Assembly: GCF_004359215.1 (NCBI RefSeq)
Contig: NC_090618.1
Location: 3,489,467 to 3,544,810 of the forward strand
Direction of reading: 5' to 3'
DNA: 55,344 nt
From: Bremia lactucae
Taxonomy: Eukaryota; Oomycota; Peronosporomycetes; Peronosporales; Peronosporaceae
The position numbers and the translations under genes were made by a program. A model generated the notes under the pieces. That model was not told the DNA's origin, did not search any database, and saw only the letters and a program-made list of their open reading frames with translations. Below, piece after piece: positions 20,830-32,264 of the stretch (its first letter is position 1; every line of letters begins with the position of its first letter).

Positions 20830-21746
20830 CAAATGGACTAGCAGAAGTAGCGTTGTGAGAAGAAACAGGAGTACAGTACCACCCATGATTTCTTTCACAC
20901 GCAAACGTGCGAAATTAATTCGCTGCGACCGCTGTCTCATCGCATCGGAATGCGGATGAATGCGGCGCAGGAATTCTGCCTCGTATTGGTCGGGCGTTTC
21001 ATTTGAACGCAACACGACCGGGATCAAAATACGCCCAACCGATTTTCCCTGAGCCCTTTATGATTGAAAGACGCCATTATAATTATGTGCGTCTACAAGA
21101 GCGCGCTCTAGGAGCAACGCTCTTGGCCCGTCTAAACGAGGCCATTTAGATGGAGGGGCATCTTTGGAATGCCACCCGTCACATAGCCACGTTCTAAACG
21201 ACTGGCTTGTGACACCGACTGAGCACGTTCACGTGTCGTCGGCGGAGCTTTAGGCTTCGAATCCTCTATGTCAGAACCATTATGAATTATGGTCTGAGCA
21301 TAAGGCGTTGTGGTTATACCCAACGGAGAAGCGGCTGCGTCTTTATGGGCAGCGCTCTCATTACCCGTCGTTGCGCTTTCCAGCGCAGACGAAGGGACAG
21401 CATTCGTAAATGCTGCTGTCTCCATGTTGTGAGGCATGAGAGAAGTTTGGATGGGCAATATTGCCGCATCATCATTCCACATGAGCTCGTTGTCCGCATC
21501 ACTACTATGAGGTGACGGCAACGGTGTCGACTCATTGTAGTCGACAGTGAGCGACGGATCAACATCCTCACTGATCAAGTGGGATGGATCCTATAGCCCT
21601 GTTAACGCGACAGCCGCAGTGGCTGTCAGCGTTCCGACTAAGGCATTAGACGCGGCCGGCGAATTAACGCGGCGCGTGCGCTTAGTGCGAGGTTGAGTTG
21701 GCGTCTTCGCAAACGACCCACCAATGTGGCCCCTTTTAGGTGGCAT
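20830..21746 (-). pseudogene. Antisense ORF of family A (aORF1), copy 1
   Basis: The frame starts MPPKRGHIGGSF at 21746. It runs through a basic segment (RTKRTRRVNSPA), one stop (Lys codon in the copy at 29081), an acidic Ser/Pro/Asp-rich stretch, RERAQSVSQASRLERGYVTG, and ends with YEAEFLRRIHPHSDAM and INFARLRVKEIMGG. It lies between the plus-strand chromodomain half and the PPT/LTR, antisense to the element. The two stops that interrupt the copies fall at different codons, so the parent frame was open. I recognise no domain. Function is unknown. Confidence 0.7.
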
Positions 21747-21865
21747 CTTGGGCGCCGTGTATGGAAACACGTGCGCTAGAGTGATCGAGTGAACTAGCGG
21801 CGCGTAAAGCTGCTCGCAGTTCCTCTCTCCTCTTTGAAGAATTTAAAAATGTAAATTCGTTCTTA

Positions 21866-21878
21866 AAGAGGGGGATGG
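21866..21878 (+). other. Polypurine tract, family A
   Basis: AAGAGGGGGATGG stands directly before the LTR start TGTAGCGGGC at 21879. Equivalent tracts are at 29201-29213 and, on the minus strand, at 38492-38504. It would prime plus-strand DNA synthesis and sets the element's orientation. Confidence 0.75.
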
Positions 21879-22157
21879 TGTAGCGGGCTAAAGTTGCCCT
21901 TATGTTACACAATCCCCGTTAAGTACACTTGGTGTACTTAAGGGGATGGTCAATTACTAAATAATAGTAATTAGACCCAACACTCGGGTGTGGTGCACAT
22001 TTGTGACCAACCCTTGTGGATGTGATGCACATGGGTGCATTCACATTAGGAGGGATGACGCCCAGCGTCATCCGTGATGACGGCTAGCGTCATCCGTTAC
22101 GCGAGGTATCTATAAAGATACGCTCGCAATACATATTAAATGATATCTATAGAGATA
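21879..22157 (+). repeat. Family A LTR, 3' LTR of copy 1, cut by assembly gap
   Basis: It begins TGTAGCGGGC and follows the family A LTR closely to 22157, where 100 N begin. About 240-290 bp of the LTR are hidden. Confidence 0.85.
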
Positions 22158-22257
22158 NNNNNNNNNNNNNNNNNNNNNNNNNNNNNNNNNNNNNNNNNNN
22201 NNNNNNNNNNNNNNNNNNNNNNNNNNNNNNNNNNNNNNNNNNNNNNNNNNNNNNNNN
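22158..22257. other. Assembly gap (100 N)
   Basis: One hundred N, the usual marker for a gap of unknown length. The left flank is a family A LTR and the right flank is the 3' end of a pogo-like transposase. Confidence 0.98.
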
Positions 22258-23731
22258 CAAGCATTTCATGTGCTTTCTGAGCATCCACGACAGTCATCTT
22301 AGGCAATTCCTGGCTGTCATCCTGCTCGTCCTCAGGCTGAGTCGGAAGATGGTCCTCAATTATATCATCCACGTCTGAAATGTATGATGTAATCCGCTCA
22401 GCAGGATAGTCTAGCAGGTTGCGGATGTCCATCAGGTTGGGATACCTGAAGCGTCCAATTTGATGTTCCAGTTCCACCATTTCTTCATTGTCAAGGCCCT
22501 CCTCCTCGAAGACTGGTGCAGCATCAGCTGGTTCTGACCGAACGTTGCAGTGCCGGTAACAGCTGTGGATGGTCTCAGTGCGGACATCGTTAGCCCATGC
22601 TGAGACTGACATCTGGATAGCATGAAGGATGTTAATATTTGCCTGCTGAACGACACCATTGTCGAGATCCCGAAGGAGCATACAGTTGAAGCTGCGCAGG
22701 TAGTACGCTTTGAGGTTGCGTATGATTACCTGGTCGCAAGGCTGAAGCTTTGACGTCATATTGAGCGATAGGTAGTGTATTGTCGTGTTGCGAAGTGCGA
22801 TCCGCTGCGGCAGATCAGCAAGCGGGACGTGTGCACTGCAGTTGTCCAGGATCAGCAGCACCTTGCGATATGCTATCCTCCGATCCAAGTCCCTCAGCCA
22901 CTCCAAGAAGATGATTTGTGCCATCCAGGCCTTCTTGTTGCTGCGATACTGACAGCCAAGGTTCTGGAGATTGACATGGCGGATGCAGCGAGGAGTGGCG
23001 TACTTCCTAATGATCTATAGGGGCGTTTTGTCGGACCCATCACCATTGCAGCAGACAACCACAGTTATCCATTCGTTGTTTGCTTCCGCCCCTCCACGTG
23101 TCGTGTTGCAAGCTATCTGTCAGCCTGAAACAGAAGAGGTGCATTAGCCAACCGATAATAAGAATTGATGTCCTTTGCAGAGTATCCTGCATCCGATAAA
23201 ATGAGCCAGTCTCATTCATGTTGTAATTATCTTTTCATTCCTTTCGATTGAGGAGGGGGAAGTGCATCTTCCAGAGCAACCATGTCCACCGAGCCGCTCT
23301 GTTCAAAGCGGCGATAGGAGTGGATTTCATTCCGAGTTTTAAAGGATTCCAGCCAGCCATCGGAAAACTAAACGGTTCATGTCCTAGACGAAGACGGTCC
23401 AGAATCCGCCCTGCATGTTCATGGACAAGGACTTGCTGAGATTGATGCAATCCTGGCGAGCAGTGAACCAAGCCACCAGAGCTGATTCCATCAGTGGATA
23501 CTTGACTGCACGCTGGTGTTTGGCACTCATGTTGCTGTCCTCTGAAAGCCGAAGAAGGTCTGCCTTCCTCTTCAGCGTGTTGGAAACCGTCGCCTGGCTG
23601 GCCCCCAGCTAATAATTGTCCTGAAGCCAATTGACAAGCTGAGCCTGAGACAGTGCGGGATTCTCTGTGTGATGTTTGCAGAGAGCCACACGGACATCGT
23701 CCGTCATTGTGGTGTGGCCTTTCAGAGGCAT
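22258..23731 (-). pseudogene. Pogo/Tigger-like DDE transposase, broken
   Basis: The minus strand starts MPLKGHTTMTDDVRVALCKH at 23731. It continues with QLVNWLQDNY, a stop, then QATVSNTLKRKADLLRLSED, which looks like the N-terminal helix-turn-helix of CENP-B/pogo transposases. The DDE part follows: YNMNETGSFYRM (normally NMDETG, first Asp lost), NEWITVVVCCNGDGS, YRSNKKAW, then VLLILDNCSAH with the second Asp and LNMTSKLQPCDQVIIRNLKA with the third. The 3' end runs into the gap. It has at least two stops and one lost catalytic residue, so it cannot mobilise DNA. The C-terminal 220 residues (from 22924) remain open. Confidence 0.85.
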
Positions 23732-23759
23732 TGTCGATTTGCTACTGAGTTTTTCTTGG

Positions 23760-23990
23760 GGAATTGGGGGGAGAGGCCTTTCTTTAATAACCTCATCCCT
23801 CCGAAAAGCGAACTAATTAATTTATTTAGGGAGTAGTATACCTGTCTAAAATTATAACCTCTCTTAATTTACCAGAAGAAGCGTCTCAGGCATTATCAAT
23901 TTGGACCAGTTCTACAGTATTAAGTTATTTATTGTCAGAATTATCGCCGATACTATAAAGTATGGCAGACTCTACTTCGAGCACAACATC
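23760..23990. other. Non-coding flank of the transposase
   Basis: No long frame. The right terminal inverted repeat of the pogo-like element should lie here, but its partner is lost in the gap so I cannot define it. Confidence 0.35.
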
Positions 23991-23994
23991 CCTA

Positions 23995-24110
23995 CTAAAA
24001 AACAATTATTGAATAGGTAAAGGAATAAGGTCGCACTTTTAGTCTGCGTCGAAGATCATCCTGCTAAAAAAAACAATATTGAATAGGTAAAGGAATAAGG
24101 TCCCACTTTT
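23995..24110. repeat. Direct repeat, 46 bp twice
   Basis: The segment containing GAATAGGTAAAGGAATAAGG occurs at 23995-24040 and again at 24064-24110. They differ by a few bases and are separated by 23 bp. Confidence 0.9.
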
Positions 24111-24211
24111 GAGATCTGTTCGGATTGTCGTCATGGCAATGACTCTGCTACTAATGCTCTGAGAACTTATAAGAGAAGTGAGCGATCAAGTCAACAATTC
24201 TGTTGGATGGT

Positions 24212-24265
24212 AAATTTAAGCTTTAATCAACCCCGCCAATCGTTACTAGACACGATCGGGTTAGT
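24212..24265 (+). repeat. Short piece of family E LTR-like repeat
   Basis: The AATCAACCCCGCCAATCG block and the following CACGAT segment match 14085-14130. Confidence 0.6.
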
Positions 24266-25105
24266 GTACGGGGGATAGTCCAGCGGTGATGGCGTTGACT
24301 GATGTACGGATTGATCGAGAGGATAGGGCAGTCGCGTGGAACCTGCTCGCGCAGGAGTGGCAGGGGACGCAGCGGTATTATTTCCAGAATCAACCAGCTC
24401 TACGACAACGTAGAAAGCGGGAGCTGGGCATGAACCAGGGAAACTTATGATAACTTTTAGTAAGTTTGCTTTTTCAAACGAAATTATCAAGCTACTTGAC
24501 CCGGAGGCGCTGGTCCAGTGGACGACAGAGTGGAGGAAAGAGAGCTTCTTAAGGGCGAGTATCGAGAGAAGGTTACGAACAACGCGATGCGAACCTGGAT
24601 TGATGGGATCACTGTGGCCAGCGTACAAGCGCTGGACCCCATCTGGCACCGCTCATTGACAACGCGGATGATTGGAACAAACTCAGGAGCCACATATGTG
24701 CGAATGATGAAGTGCTCAGGTTTAGCGATCGCAAGTGACGGATACTGATCAGCCATCATATTATATATACGCAGTCCCATATCAGTGCGCTATTGGGGTG
24801 GGGGGCAACACTGGAGTGCACACGCGGTTGCGGGCTCACTTACAGCTGCTCTTAACCAACACAAGCTATCGGACAGCGTATTATGGAGCTGGCAAGTCGG
24901 TTGACTGGGAAGCAGTCAAGCTGTTTTTCATCTCAGCATTTAAACATGCTGAGAAGATGAGCCCGAGCAGCTATTAAACGCAGCCCACAGGTCCCACTAA
25001 ACTCACGTCATGGCACGGGGGTCCAACAGACATCCGACTCCTACGGGAGGTGTAGGCGATTATATAATCTGGAGAAGCAACGCACATTTTTTGGCAGCAG
25101 ATGCC
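24266..25105 (+). pseudogene. Probable 5' part of LINE (ORF1 region)
   Basis: Overlapping short frames lie directly upstream of the endonuclease. One (24518-24748) is Glu/Arg-rich. I find no zinc knuckle or RRM. The assignment rests on position alone. Confidence 0.3.
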
Positions 25106-25109
25106 TTTA

Positions 25110-25900
25110 CAGCGCTTCGATCGCAGTTTTCTCACCCAAAACGTCCGAGGTTTCCGGGCAAATACCGAAAGCAACGGCTAACAGCGTGATGGCATATACT
25201 AAAAAATACCAGAACCGCTGCGACGGCGGTAGCGTGGGATCAGCATTTATGGTACGAGAGACGCATCGCCGTGCAAGTTGACCAATGGGTATCAATTGAC
25301 ATTAACGCGCCTAAAACCCCGTACGCGGGAATTTTTTTTACGTCAGTTAACAACATGGAGTGTACCTACACATGATGTGATATTGGCCGGCGAATTTAAC
25401 AGTTCTCAAAGTCCGCAGCTGGACAGCAGCGTGCAAACCGTCCGTAAATCGCGGCGTCAACGCAGTAATTGGACCAATTGGGATTGGACGACGCGCGATT
25501 GCCGATTTATGTCATATCTATCTTTACTTACGATGAAGCACGCGGAGGATGAACATACAATTGGTCCAATGAACTACTTTTGTATTGGGTGTGCAATAAC
25601 GCCAGCAAACTTGACCGCTTTTACGTACCGGCTGAGTGGGTTGGTATCATGCAATGGGTATCGGTAGAAATGCCGCCGCTGCATACCGATCACCAATCGG
25701 TCGGATTACGTTTGCGACAGCCACATCGCGCGCGGCGGAGAGCAACCTTGGCACGGGTCAATTATCCAATAAGGTCAGAACATCCATCGTGGGTATCGGA
25801 GGAGCTGTTTTGGGAAATGTTAGGCCTGGGCGTTGGTGAAGTTGCCGGAACCAGGACGTGGAATGCTGATGTAAACAAGTGTCTTATGTGTATTTAGACA
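25110..25900 (+). pseudogene. LINE endonuclease domain (EEP/APE type), frameshifted
   Basis: The plus strand encodes LTQNVRGFRANTESNG near 25130, the start of an APE-type endonuclease with its conserved Asn. VILAGEFNSSQSPQLDSS follows near 25375, where the usual motif is LAGDFN. A later segment has MPPLHTDHQSVGLRLR near 25670, including the terminal SDH-like box (here TDH). Frameshifts break it. It would nick the target DNA for target-primed reverse transcription. Confidence 0.8.
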
Positions 25901-26289
25901 GTTCATCGACGGGTATCTCAGCGGCGCCATTGTTTTATAGCCAAGTTACACGCGAGGGAAATATATCTATTTCGAAACAGAGCAGAGTTGATCTATGCGA
26001 ATATCGAAGATCAGCGCGAGGATCATCTTGTGCGTATATGAAATAACTTGGAGCAAACCACGGAGCAGCTGTGATGGAATTAAAAGCGGGTGTCCAGTTG
26101 GGAACAAGACCAACGTATCTCGAATATACGCTGATTCCATGGCTCGAAATTTCACAGCAACATAAACATCGTCGAAAAAGGAGGCGTCATAATGGTCGTC
26201 TCTATTGGGACGCAGTCAACGGGAGAAAGTGATAGCGAAGCTTCCGAAGCGACTGACATCTTTTGTACAATATGATGATGGGGTCATCT

Positions 26290-27165
26290 GATAACGCGGG
26301 GCTTCTTGCTCCAATTACGGAGAATGAGATGCTTCAGGCAGGAGCGAGACTGTGCCGACATAAAGCAGCAGGTCCTGTCGGACTTAATGATCACTTATAC
26401 AAGAAAACCAAGACATAAATGGTGCCGGCGTTAGTCGAGGTCGCAATAAGATTGGAATGGAACGGATGCGTCTCCGTCGTTTCTGGAGGGACTTATTATC
26501 TCGTTGCGCAAAAAAGGAGATTCGGATGATGCGATGGATTACAGATCAATATCGCTGTTACAGACAAGCTACAAAATCTTTGCTAAGTCTATGGCAATGA
26601 GACTACAGCGCGTATTGCCCAAAGTCATCGGGAGCACTCTACATAGGTTCGTAAAAGGGCGTCAAATGCGGAAGACCGTCGTGATGATGGTCGCACAGTT
26701 AGCAACCGCACGATTTAACCCTTCGCAGGCAGCGGCAGCAAGTGAGGTAATATTACTGCTCGATTTTTGGAAAGCGTACGATACTGTGGATCGGGAATTT
26801 ATTTATGAAACGCTTTACCGGTTCGGTTTCGAGCAACAGTATGTTGAGATAATTAGACGTTGTATACGCATACGTCTGTTTAGCCTCGGCCAATGGCAAT
26901 CGTAAAGCAATTTGGTAAACTTTCGGGTGTACGTGTACACCCGAATGCAAACTTATATTCTAAACAGATCGGTCTTGGTGCCGGACTACGAAGGACTTCC
27001 GGTGCTACAAGATTCCGACACGGGCAGGTATCTGGAATATGAGGTAGGTGCAACAGCAATAAAAAATTGCAATTGGTTACTAGGATCCAAAAAATTAGTC
27101 GACGGTTGCTCACAGCAACGAAAGTCGCCACAATTGTGGGCCATCGTGTGGTGATATTGAACACT
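26290..27165 (+). pseudogene. LINE reverse transcriptase, broken
   Basis: In order: PITENEMLQAGARLCRHKAA followed by GPVGLNDHLYKK; an open frame of 133 residues (26504-26905) with MDYRSISLLQTSYKIFAKSM, FVKGRQM and EVILLLDFWKAYDTVDREFI (block with the first catalytic Asp); then, after a gap where the FADD box should be, RYLEYEVGA and KVATIVGHRVVILNTS near 27100. The order is that of a non-LTR retrotransposon. It ends at a junction with a family E fragment. Confidence 0.85.
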
Positions 27166-27174
27166 AGTTCTAAA

Positions 27175-28432
27175 GAAAAATTGAGACGTCAAATGTCTTA
27201 GTAAACAATGGATCAAGTTTAGCACTAATACACTTGATCTGATAGCGCCTCCGAAGTTGACTTGGAGATAACTCAGGTGCCAATGCTTGAAACAGTCCTT
27301 GCGTGCTGTGAGAAGTGGCAAAGTCAAGCAGGACTGCGTACTTGTCACATATAACAAATACGTGGCCGATACCGGTCGGCAATAGTATTTCCTGAGAACG
27401 AACGGGGTCTCAGCACTTATTGATGAACGGATGTTTCCTCGACGTGAAGACTCGGATGGAACGTTTAACGTCCCAATCCTAGAAGCCTTTCAAGAAAAAT
27501 CTTTTATACAAAGATTGATCGAGTTAAGGATGTATTTTCTGAGTCCGCACTGTGCGAATTGCCTAAGAATAATGATACTCGACACGAAATCGACCTGATT
27601 CCAGGTTCGAAATACTGTGTCGTGAAGCAGTGGCCATTTCCTCCTAAACAAGCATTAGCGATCGACAGATTCTTTGCTGTTCGCTTAGCAGCGGTCCATA
27701 TCAGGGAGTCAACTTCCCCACATAGCTTCCGACCTTGCGTGTGCGCAATGCAACAGGAAGGGTGGCGGATTGTGCATGCGTTCAATAAATTGAACGCCGA
27801 TACCACAAAAAGACGTTATTATTGACGGTATGTCAAAGAGAACTATCTTTTCGTCCATGGATCTGATGATTAGATTCTATCAGATCCTTATGCGTGAACA
27901 GGATCTCCCGTTTACAGCAGTAAGCACCCCAAGCGGCTATGGAAGTGGTTAGTCATGCCACAGGGACTTAGTAATGCCCCTACGACATTTAACAGATGTG
28001 TAACTAATCTGTTAAGATTGGTGCGGTATATCGCACCGAGCTATTTGATGACGTCTTCGTTCATAGCAGAGCCATTAATGGAAAGTCGAATGTTGAAGTA
28101 CATCGTACCTAATCCGAAAAGTCCTAACACTTATGCGTAAGCACAAGTTGTATGCAAACCTCAAGAAGTGTACATTTACTGCAAGCAAAATACCACTTCT
28201 TGGGTGCATCGTGGGTAAACACGGCCTACGCCTGGATCCAGAATTTATCAAGGCGATCACCAATTGGCCTGTGCCAGTCGATGTAAAGTAACTTCGAAAG
28301 TTCCTCGGTTTAGCGGCGTACCTGCACAAGTGCTCACGCAATTATGCCGAAATGACAGTACCTCGTTCTGATTTGTTGAAGAAAAATGTAAAGGGGTCAT
28401 GGAACGCTGATTGTCCGCATTCCTTTGAAGGT
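27175..28432 (+). pseudogene. Family E pol fragment (RT region), second copy
   Basis: It is parallel to 8805-10020 at nucleotide level. Coding pieces include RHEIDLIPGSKYCVVKQWPF, AFNKLNADT, a SMDLM.RFYQILMRE segment and a MPQGLSNAPTTFNRCVTNLL segment (27955). The catalytic box reads LMTSS where YLDD is expected. It runs into the second assembly gap. Confidence 0.85.
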
Positions 28433-28532
28433 NNNNNNNNNNNNNNNNNNNNNNNNNNNNNNNNNNNNNNNNNNNNNNNNNNNNNNNNNNNNNNNNNNNN
28501 NNNNNNNNNNNNNNNNNNNNNNNNNNNNNNNN
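28433..28532. other. Assembly gap (100 N)
   Basis: One hundred N between a plus-strand family E fragment and the antisense ORF of a family A element. Confidence 0.98.
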
Positions 28533-29081
28533 CCACGTTCTAAACGACTGGCTTGTGACACCGACTGAGCACGTTCACGTGTCGTCGGCGGAGCTTTAGA
28601 CTCTGAATCCTCTATGTCAGAACTTATGATTTATCGTCTGAGCATAAGGCGTTGTGGCTATACCCAACGGAGAAGCGGCTGCGCCTTTATGGGCAGCGCT
28701 TTCATTACCTGTCGCTGCGCTTTCCAGCGCAGACGACGGGACAGCATTCGTAAATGATGCTGTCCCCATGTTGTGAGCCATAAGAGACGTTTGGATGGGC
28801 AATAATGCCGCATCATCTCTCCTCATGAGCTCGTTGTCCGCGTCACTACTATGAGGTGACCGCAACGGTGTCGACTCATTGTAGTCGACAATGAGCGACG
28901 GATCAACATCCTCACTGTTTAAGTGGGATAGATCCTTTAGCACTGTTAATGCGACAGCCGCAGTGGCTGTCTACGTTCCGACTAAGGCATTTGACGCGGC
29001 CGGCGAATTAACGCGGCGCGTGCGCTTAGTGCGAGGTTGAGTGGGCGTCTTCGCAGACGACCCACCAACGTGAGGGGGCAT
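28533..29081 (-). pseudogene. Antisense ORF of family A (aORF1), third copy
   Basis: It starts MPPHVGGSSAKTPTQPRTKR at 29081 and matches aORF1 of copy 1 over the basic and acidic parts. It has a stop where copy 1 has a Leu codon (GTLTA), and it is open where copy 1 has its stop. It is cut by the gap at 28532. It sits just upstream of a PPT and family A LTR in antisense, as in the other copies. Confidence 0.75.
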
Positions 29082-29200
29082 CTTGGGCGCCGTGTATGGA
29101 AACACGTGCGCTAGAGTGATCGAGTGAACTAGCAGCGCGTAAAGCTGCTCGCAGTTCCTCTCTTCTCTTTGACGAATTTAAAACTGTAAATTCGTTCTTA

Positions 29201-29213
29201 AAGAGAGGGATGG
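29201..29213 (+). other. Polypurine tract, family A
   Basis: AAGAGAGGGATGG stands directly before the LTR. It corresponds to 21866-21878. Confidence 0.7.
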
Positions 29214-29766
29214 TTTCATTGGCTAAAGTTGCCCTTGTGTTACACAGTCGCCGTTGAGTACACCAAGTGTACTTAAGGGAATGGTGAATTACTAAATTAT
29301 TGTAATTAGACCCAACACTCGGGTGTGGTGCACATTTGTGACCAACCCTTGTGGATGTGATGCACATGGGTGCATTCACATTAGGAGGGATGACGCCCAG
29401 CGTCATCCGTGATGACGGCTAGCGTCATCCGTTACGCGAGGTATCTAGAAAGATACGCTCGCAATACATATTAAATGATATTTATAGAGATAACATTTAA
29501 ATTGTTAAAAATAGGTATTTGTATTAATTCTATAAATATAAATCAGTCTGGAAACTACTTCCTACTTGGTAAGTGCGCACGAGGAGACGATTTACCGCTC
29601 CCGTGACGACACTTAACCAGAGTACTTAGTGTGTTGGGTGAGGTCGCTTGCGCGCCCACCACAACTACCTTACTGCACGCAAGAGAAGCAGGTTTAACCG
29701 CTTCCTCGCTGTGCTAGGGTGTGTGTCTAAGTAGAGCGTGGCCGCATTACGACGTGCCCGCCTACA
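29214..29766 (+). repeat. Family A 3' LTR, complete
   Basis: It runs from TTTCATTGGC to GTGCCCGCCTACA. The last 10 bases mirror the first 10 of other copies. It is preceded by a PPT and aORF1 and followed by unrelated sequence with no PBS, so it is a 3' LTR. Confidence 0.85.
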
Positions 29767-29856
29767 CGTCGGGTGACCGACGACATGCGACTTCCTATAA
29801 GGGTCACGCTCACACCCGGCGTCAAATGGTCTATTTAGTTTTCGAAAGCCAGGGCA

Positions 29857-30370
29857 ATGATGTCGGCGTATGTAGGGGACATCCATCATGAGGGCGCTAG
29901 TAGTGCAGGGCGCCTTGGTGGTTGGAACGGAGGTCCGGGTCCTCCGGTGGCCGACCGACCTTTCAGCTCTCCTGTGCTATGTGCAATATCAAATGCCACC
30001 ACTGCGACTGGTGATTTAGGTCTGATTATTTTCAATTTATATGTCGCCGGTGTCCAGCGATCTCTACGAGCGCTCCTGGACTCAGGAGCGACGAACAATT
30101 TCTTTCGGGACTTGCTTATCGATGCTGCCTCCCAGCATTTCGGTCCGTGAGGGTAGTGGTCAAGTCTATGTTAAGTTGGCAGAAGAATAACACATCGTGT
30201 ATCGCGGCGCGAAGTGTCATTGCTGTATACATTTGATGATTTTCGCAGTAATAATGATTTCATGGTTATTGCAATGAACTATGCATTCGATCCCATCCTG
30301 GGCATCCCATGGTTAGCACGCTATAAGCCCCATATCGACTAATAGCCAGATCAGTGAGACGTCGACGCAA
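29857..30370 (+). pseudogene. Gypsy aspartic protease (D-like element, plus strand)
   Basis: The plus frame reads LGLIIFNLYVAGVQRSLRAL then LDSGATNNFFRDLL, with the catalytic DSGAT box intact. After a frameshift near 30150 it continues with NDFMVIAMNYAFDPILGIPW. The preceding Gly/Pro-rich stretch is the end of gag. One frameshift breaks it. Confidence 0.85.
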
Positions 30371-30900
30371 ATTTGACGCCAATGAAAAATTTACCCATCT
30401 CTTGGAATCCCAAGTGACTGGCCTAATTTCATAGTCGTGGATCGTAAATCCACGACCCCTGCGGTAAAATAAGCTAGCGATGGCTCTCTCTGTACTGCTT
30501 GTTCTGTTCTTCTGGACACAAGTGACAGAGACTTCTCGCTTAACAGCGAGGTGAACGATGCGGGTGAGCAGTGGCTTCCGCACGAGTTAGACGTGGACGG
30601 ACAGGAATCGCCACGCGAGAACTTGATGGTCGAACCGGGGTACCCATCATCAGCCACTGCGGTCGAACCAAGGTTCCCACATCTCTTGGAAGCATCTCCT
30701 ACGTGACCTAGGGAGGCACTGTGGAACAGGTATGTTTGATCACCAACGAGATAATTACGGCGACAAACGAAGAGCAAATAACGCGACCTCGAAACGCTTA
30801 GCCAAAGTCAGCGAGGGAAAAACAATTTGCGTCACAGTCATGGAAGGCTCTGCGAGAATCTGGTAACCCTATCTTCGACATTGCTCGTAAGTATGCAGAA
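30371..30900 (+). pseudogene. Protease-RT linker of the D-like element
   Basis: No domain is visible. Position between protease and RT, and pieces such as ARYKPHID just before it, support the call. Confidence 0.4.
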
Positions 30901-31830
30901 GTATTCCCGGACACGATTCCGGGTGAACTTTTGCTGTTCGTGGTGTTCGGCGCGGGATTGATCTCGCGCCAGGTTCGACGAATCGCGTGACACGGCGGTG
31001 GTCGTTGTCTCTAGATCAAGTCGAGGCTTTTGACGAATTCTTCGAAAGCCACCGCAAGGCGGGTCATGTGCGGCGAGAGTACCTCGCCACATTCGAGTCC
31101 AACCTTCTGCGTGAGGAAGGATACGGGACACTGCCGGATAGTGCATGCTTCTTAAAGCTAAATGGGCCACAATTCCTGCGCAAACGCCTATTCCAGGAAG
31201 GACATGGTGTTAAACTTTATGTCAGGAAGCGCCATCTTCAGTGCCATCGATCTAATTGATGGCTTCTACCGATCCTGATGCGACCGAGCAACATACCACT
31301 CACAGCGGTGAGTACCCCGAGTAACATTATTTCGAAATGGCTAGTAATGCCACAAGGGTTTAAGAATGCACGGGCCAATTTCAGTCGTATAGTGTTTTAA
31401 GTGTTGAGACCACTCCGGGACTTCGCTCCTAGTTACTTCGATGACATATTTTCTCACAGTCGCGCCGAGAACGAAGTCAGCGATGCTCAAGTATACCTCG
31501 ACACTTGAAACAGGTGAATCAAGTCGAAACAACAACTTGCATGCAAACCTTAGTATTTTGTGCACTGGAAATTTCAGTGATCGGTTGCTATGTGAATAAG
31601 TCGGGAGTTCGAGCTGATCCAGAGAAGGTGCAGTCAATTTGTTCTTGGCCCGCGCCCAAGAACCCTACGGAATTACATCAGTGCCTCGACTTGGCCAATT
31701 ACTTGCGTAAGTATACGAAGAATTATGCCTGTTCTATACAGCCTTTGCTGTCAGTTTTGAAAAAAAGACGCTACGTGGTCGTGGCGTCCCGATCATAAAG
31801 CGGCCTTTGATGCAGTGAAGAAGAGTCTGC
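30900..31830 (+). pseudogene. Gypsy reverse transcriptase, degraded (D-like, plus)
   Basis: Pieces in order: a FPDTIPGELL-type entry near 30905, VEAFDEFFESHRKAGHVRRE (31021), a GFYRS.. segment near 31260, a MPQGFKNARANFSRIV segment near 31345, SYFDDIFSHSRAENEV near 31430 (YxDD box intact as YFDD), then VIGCYVNKSGVRADPEKVQS and NPTELHQCLDLANYLRKYTK. Frameshifts and a deletion break the frame. Confidence 0.8.
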
Positions 31831-32245
31831 CTTCGGCACCAGTGTTCGTCCTTCCGTATGACTCTAAGCCATTCCATGGGGTAGCGATGCAAGTACTTCG
31901 CAATTGGTTGTGCCCTCTCGCAATTTGATGATGAGGGCCGTGAGAGAGTCGTGATTTATATGTCACGACAGATGAAGTTGGCGGTGAAGAACTATCCAGC
32001 TTTTGATAAGGAGTTGTTAGCAATGCGATACGTTCTCATCTAATTTCGCGTGCACCTGCTCGGGGACGCACATTTGCTTTGTATCCGATCATGCATCGCT
32101 GCGCCCAGCGATGAAGACTCCGCACTTGTCCCAACGAATGGCACGATGGCTGTCCTTCTTTTCCGAGTACAACTTCGTCGTACATTACAAAAAATAACAA
32201 TATTCTTGCTAATGCTATGTAACGACGTCCCGACTACGATCCTTG
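31830..32245 (+). pseudogene. Gypsy RNase H, degraded (D-like, plus)
   Basis: Segments around 31835-31900 (APVFVLPYDSKPFH) and 31960-32050 (SRQMKLAVKNYPAFDKELLA), then a SDHASLR-type stretch near 32085, follow RNase H order. Several frameshifts. Confidence 0.7.
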
Positions 32246-32264
32246 GACCGCGCTGAGTCGCCAG

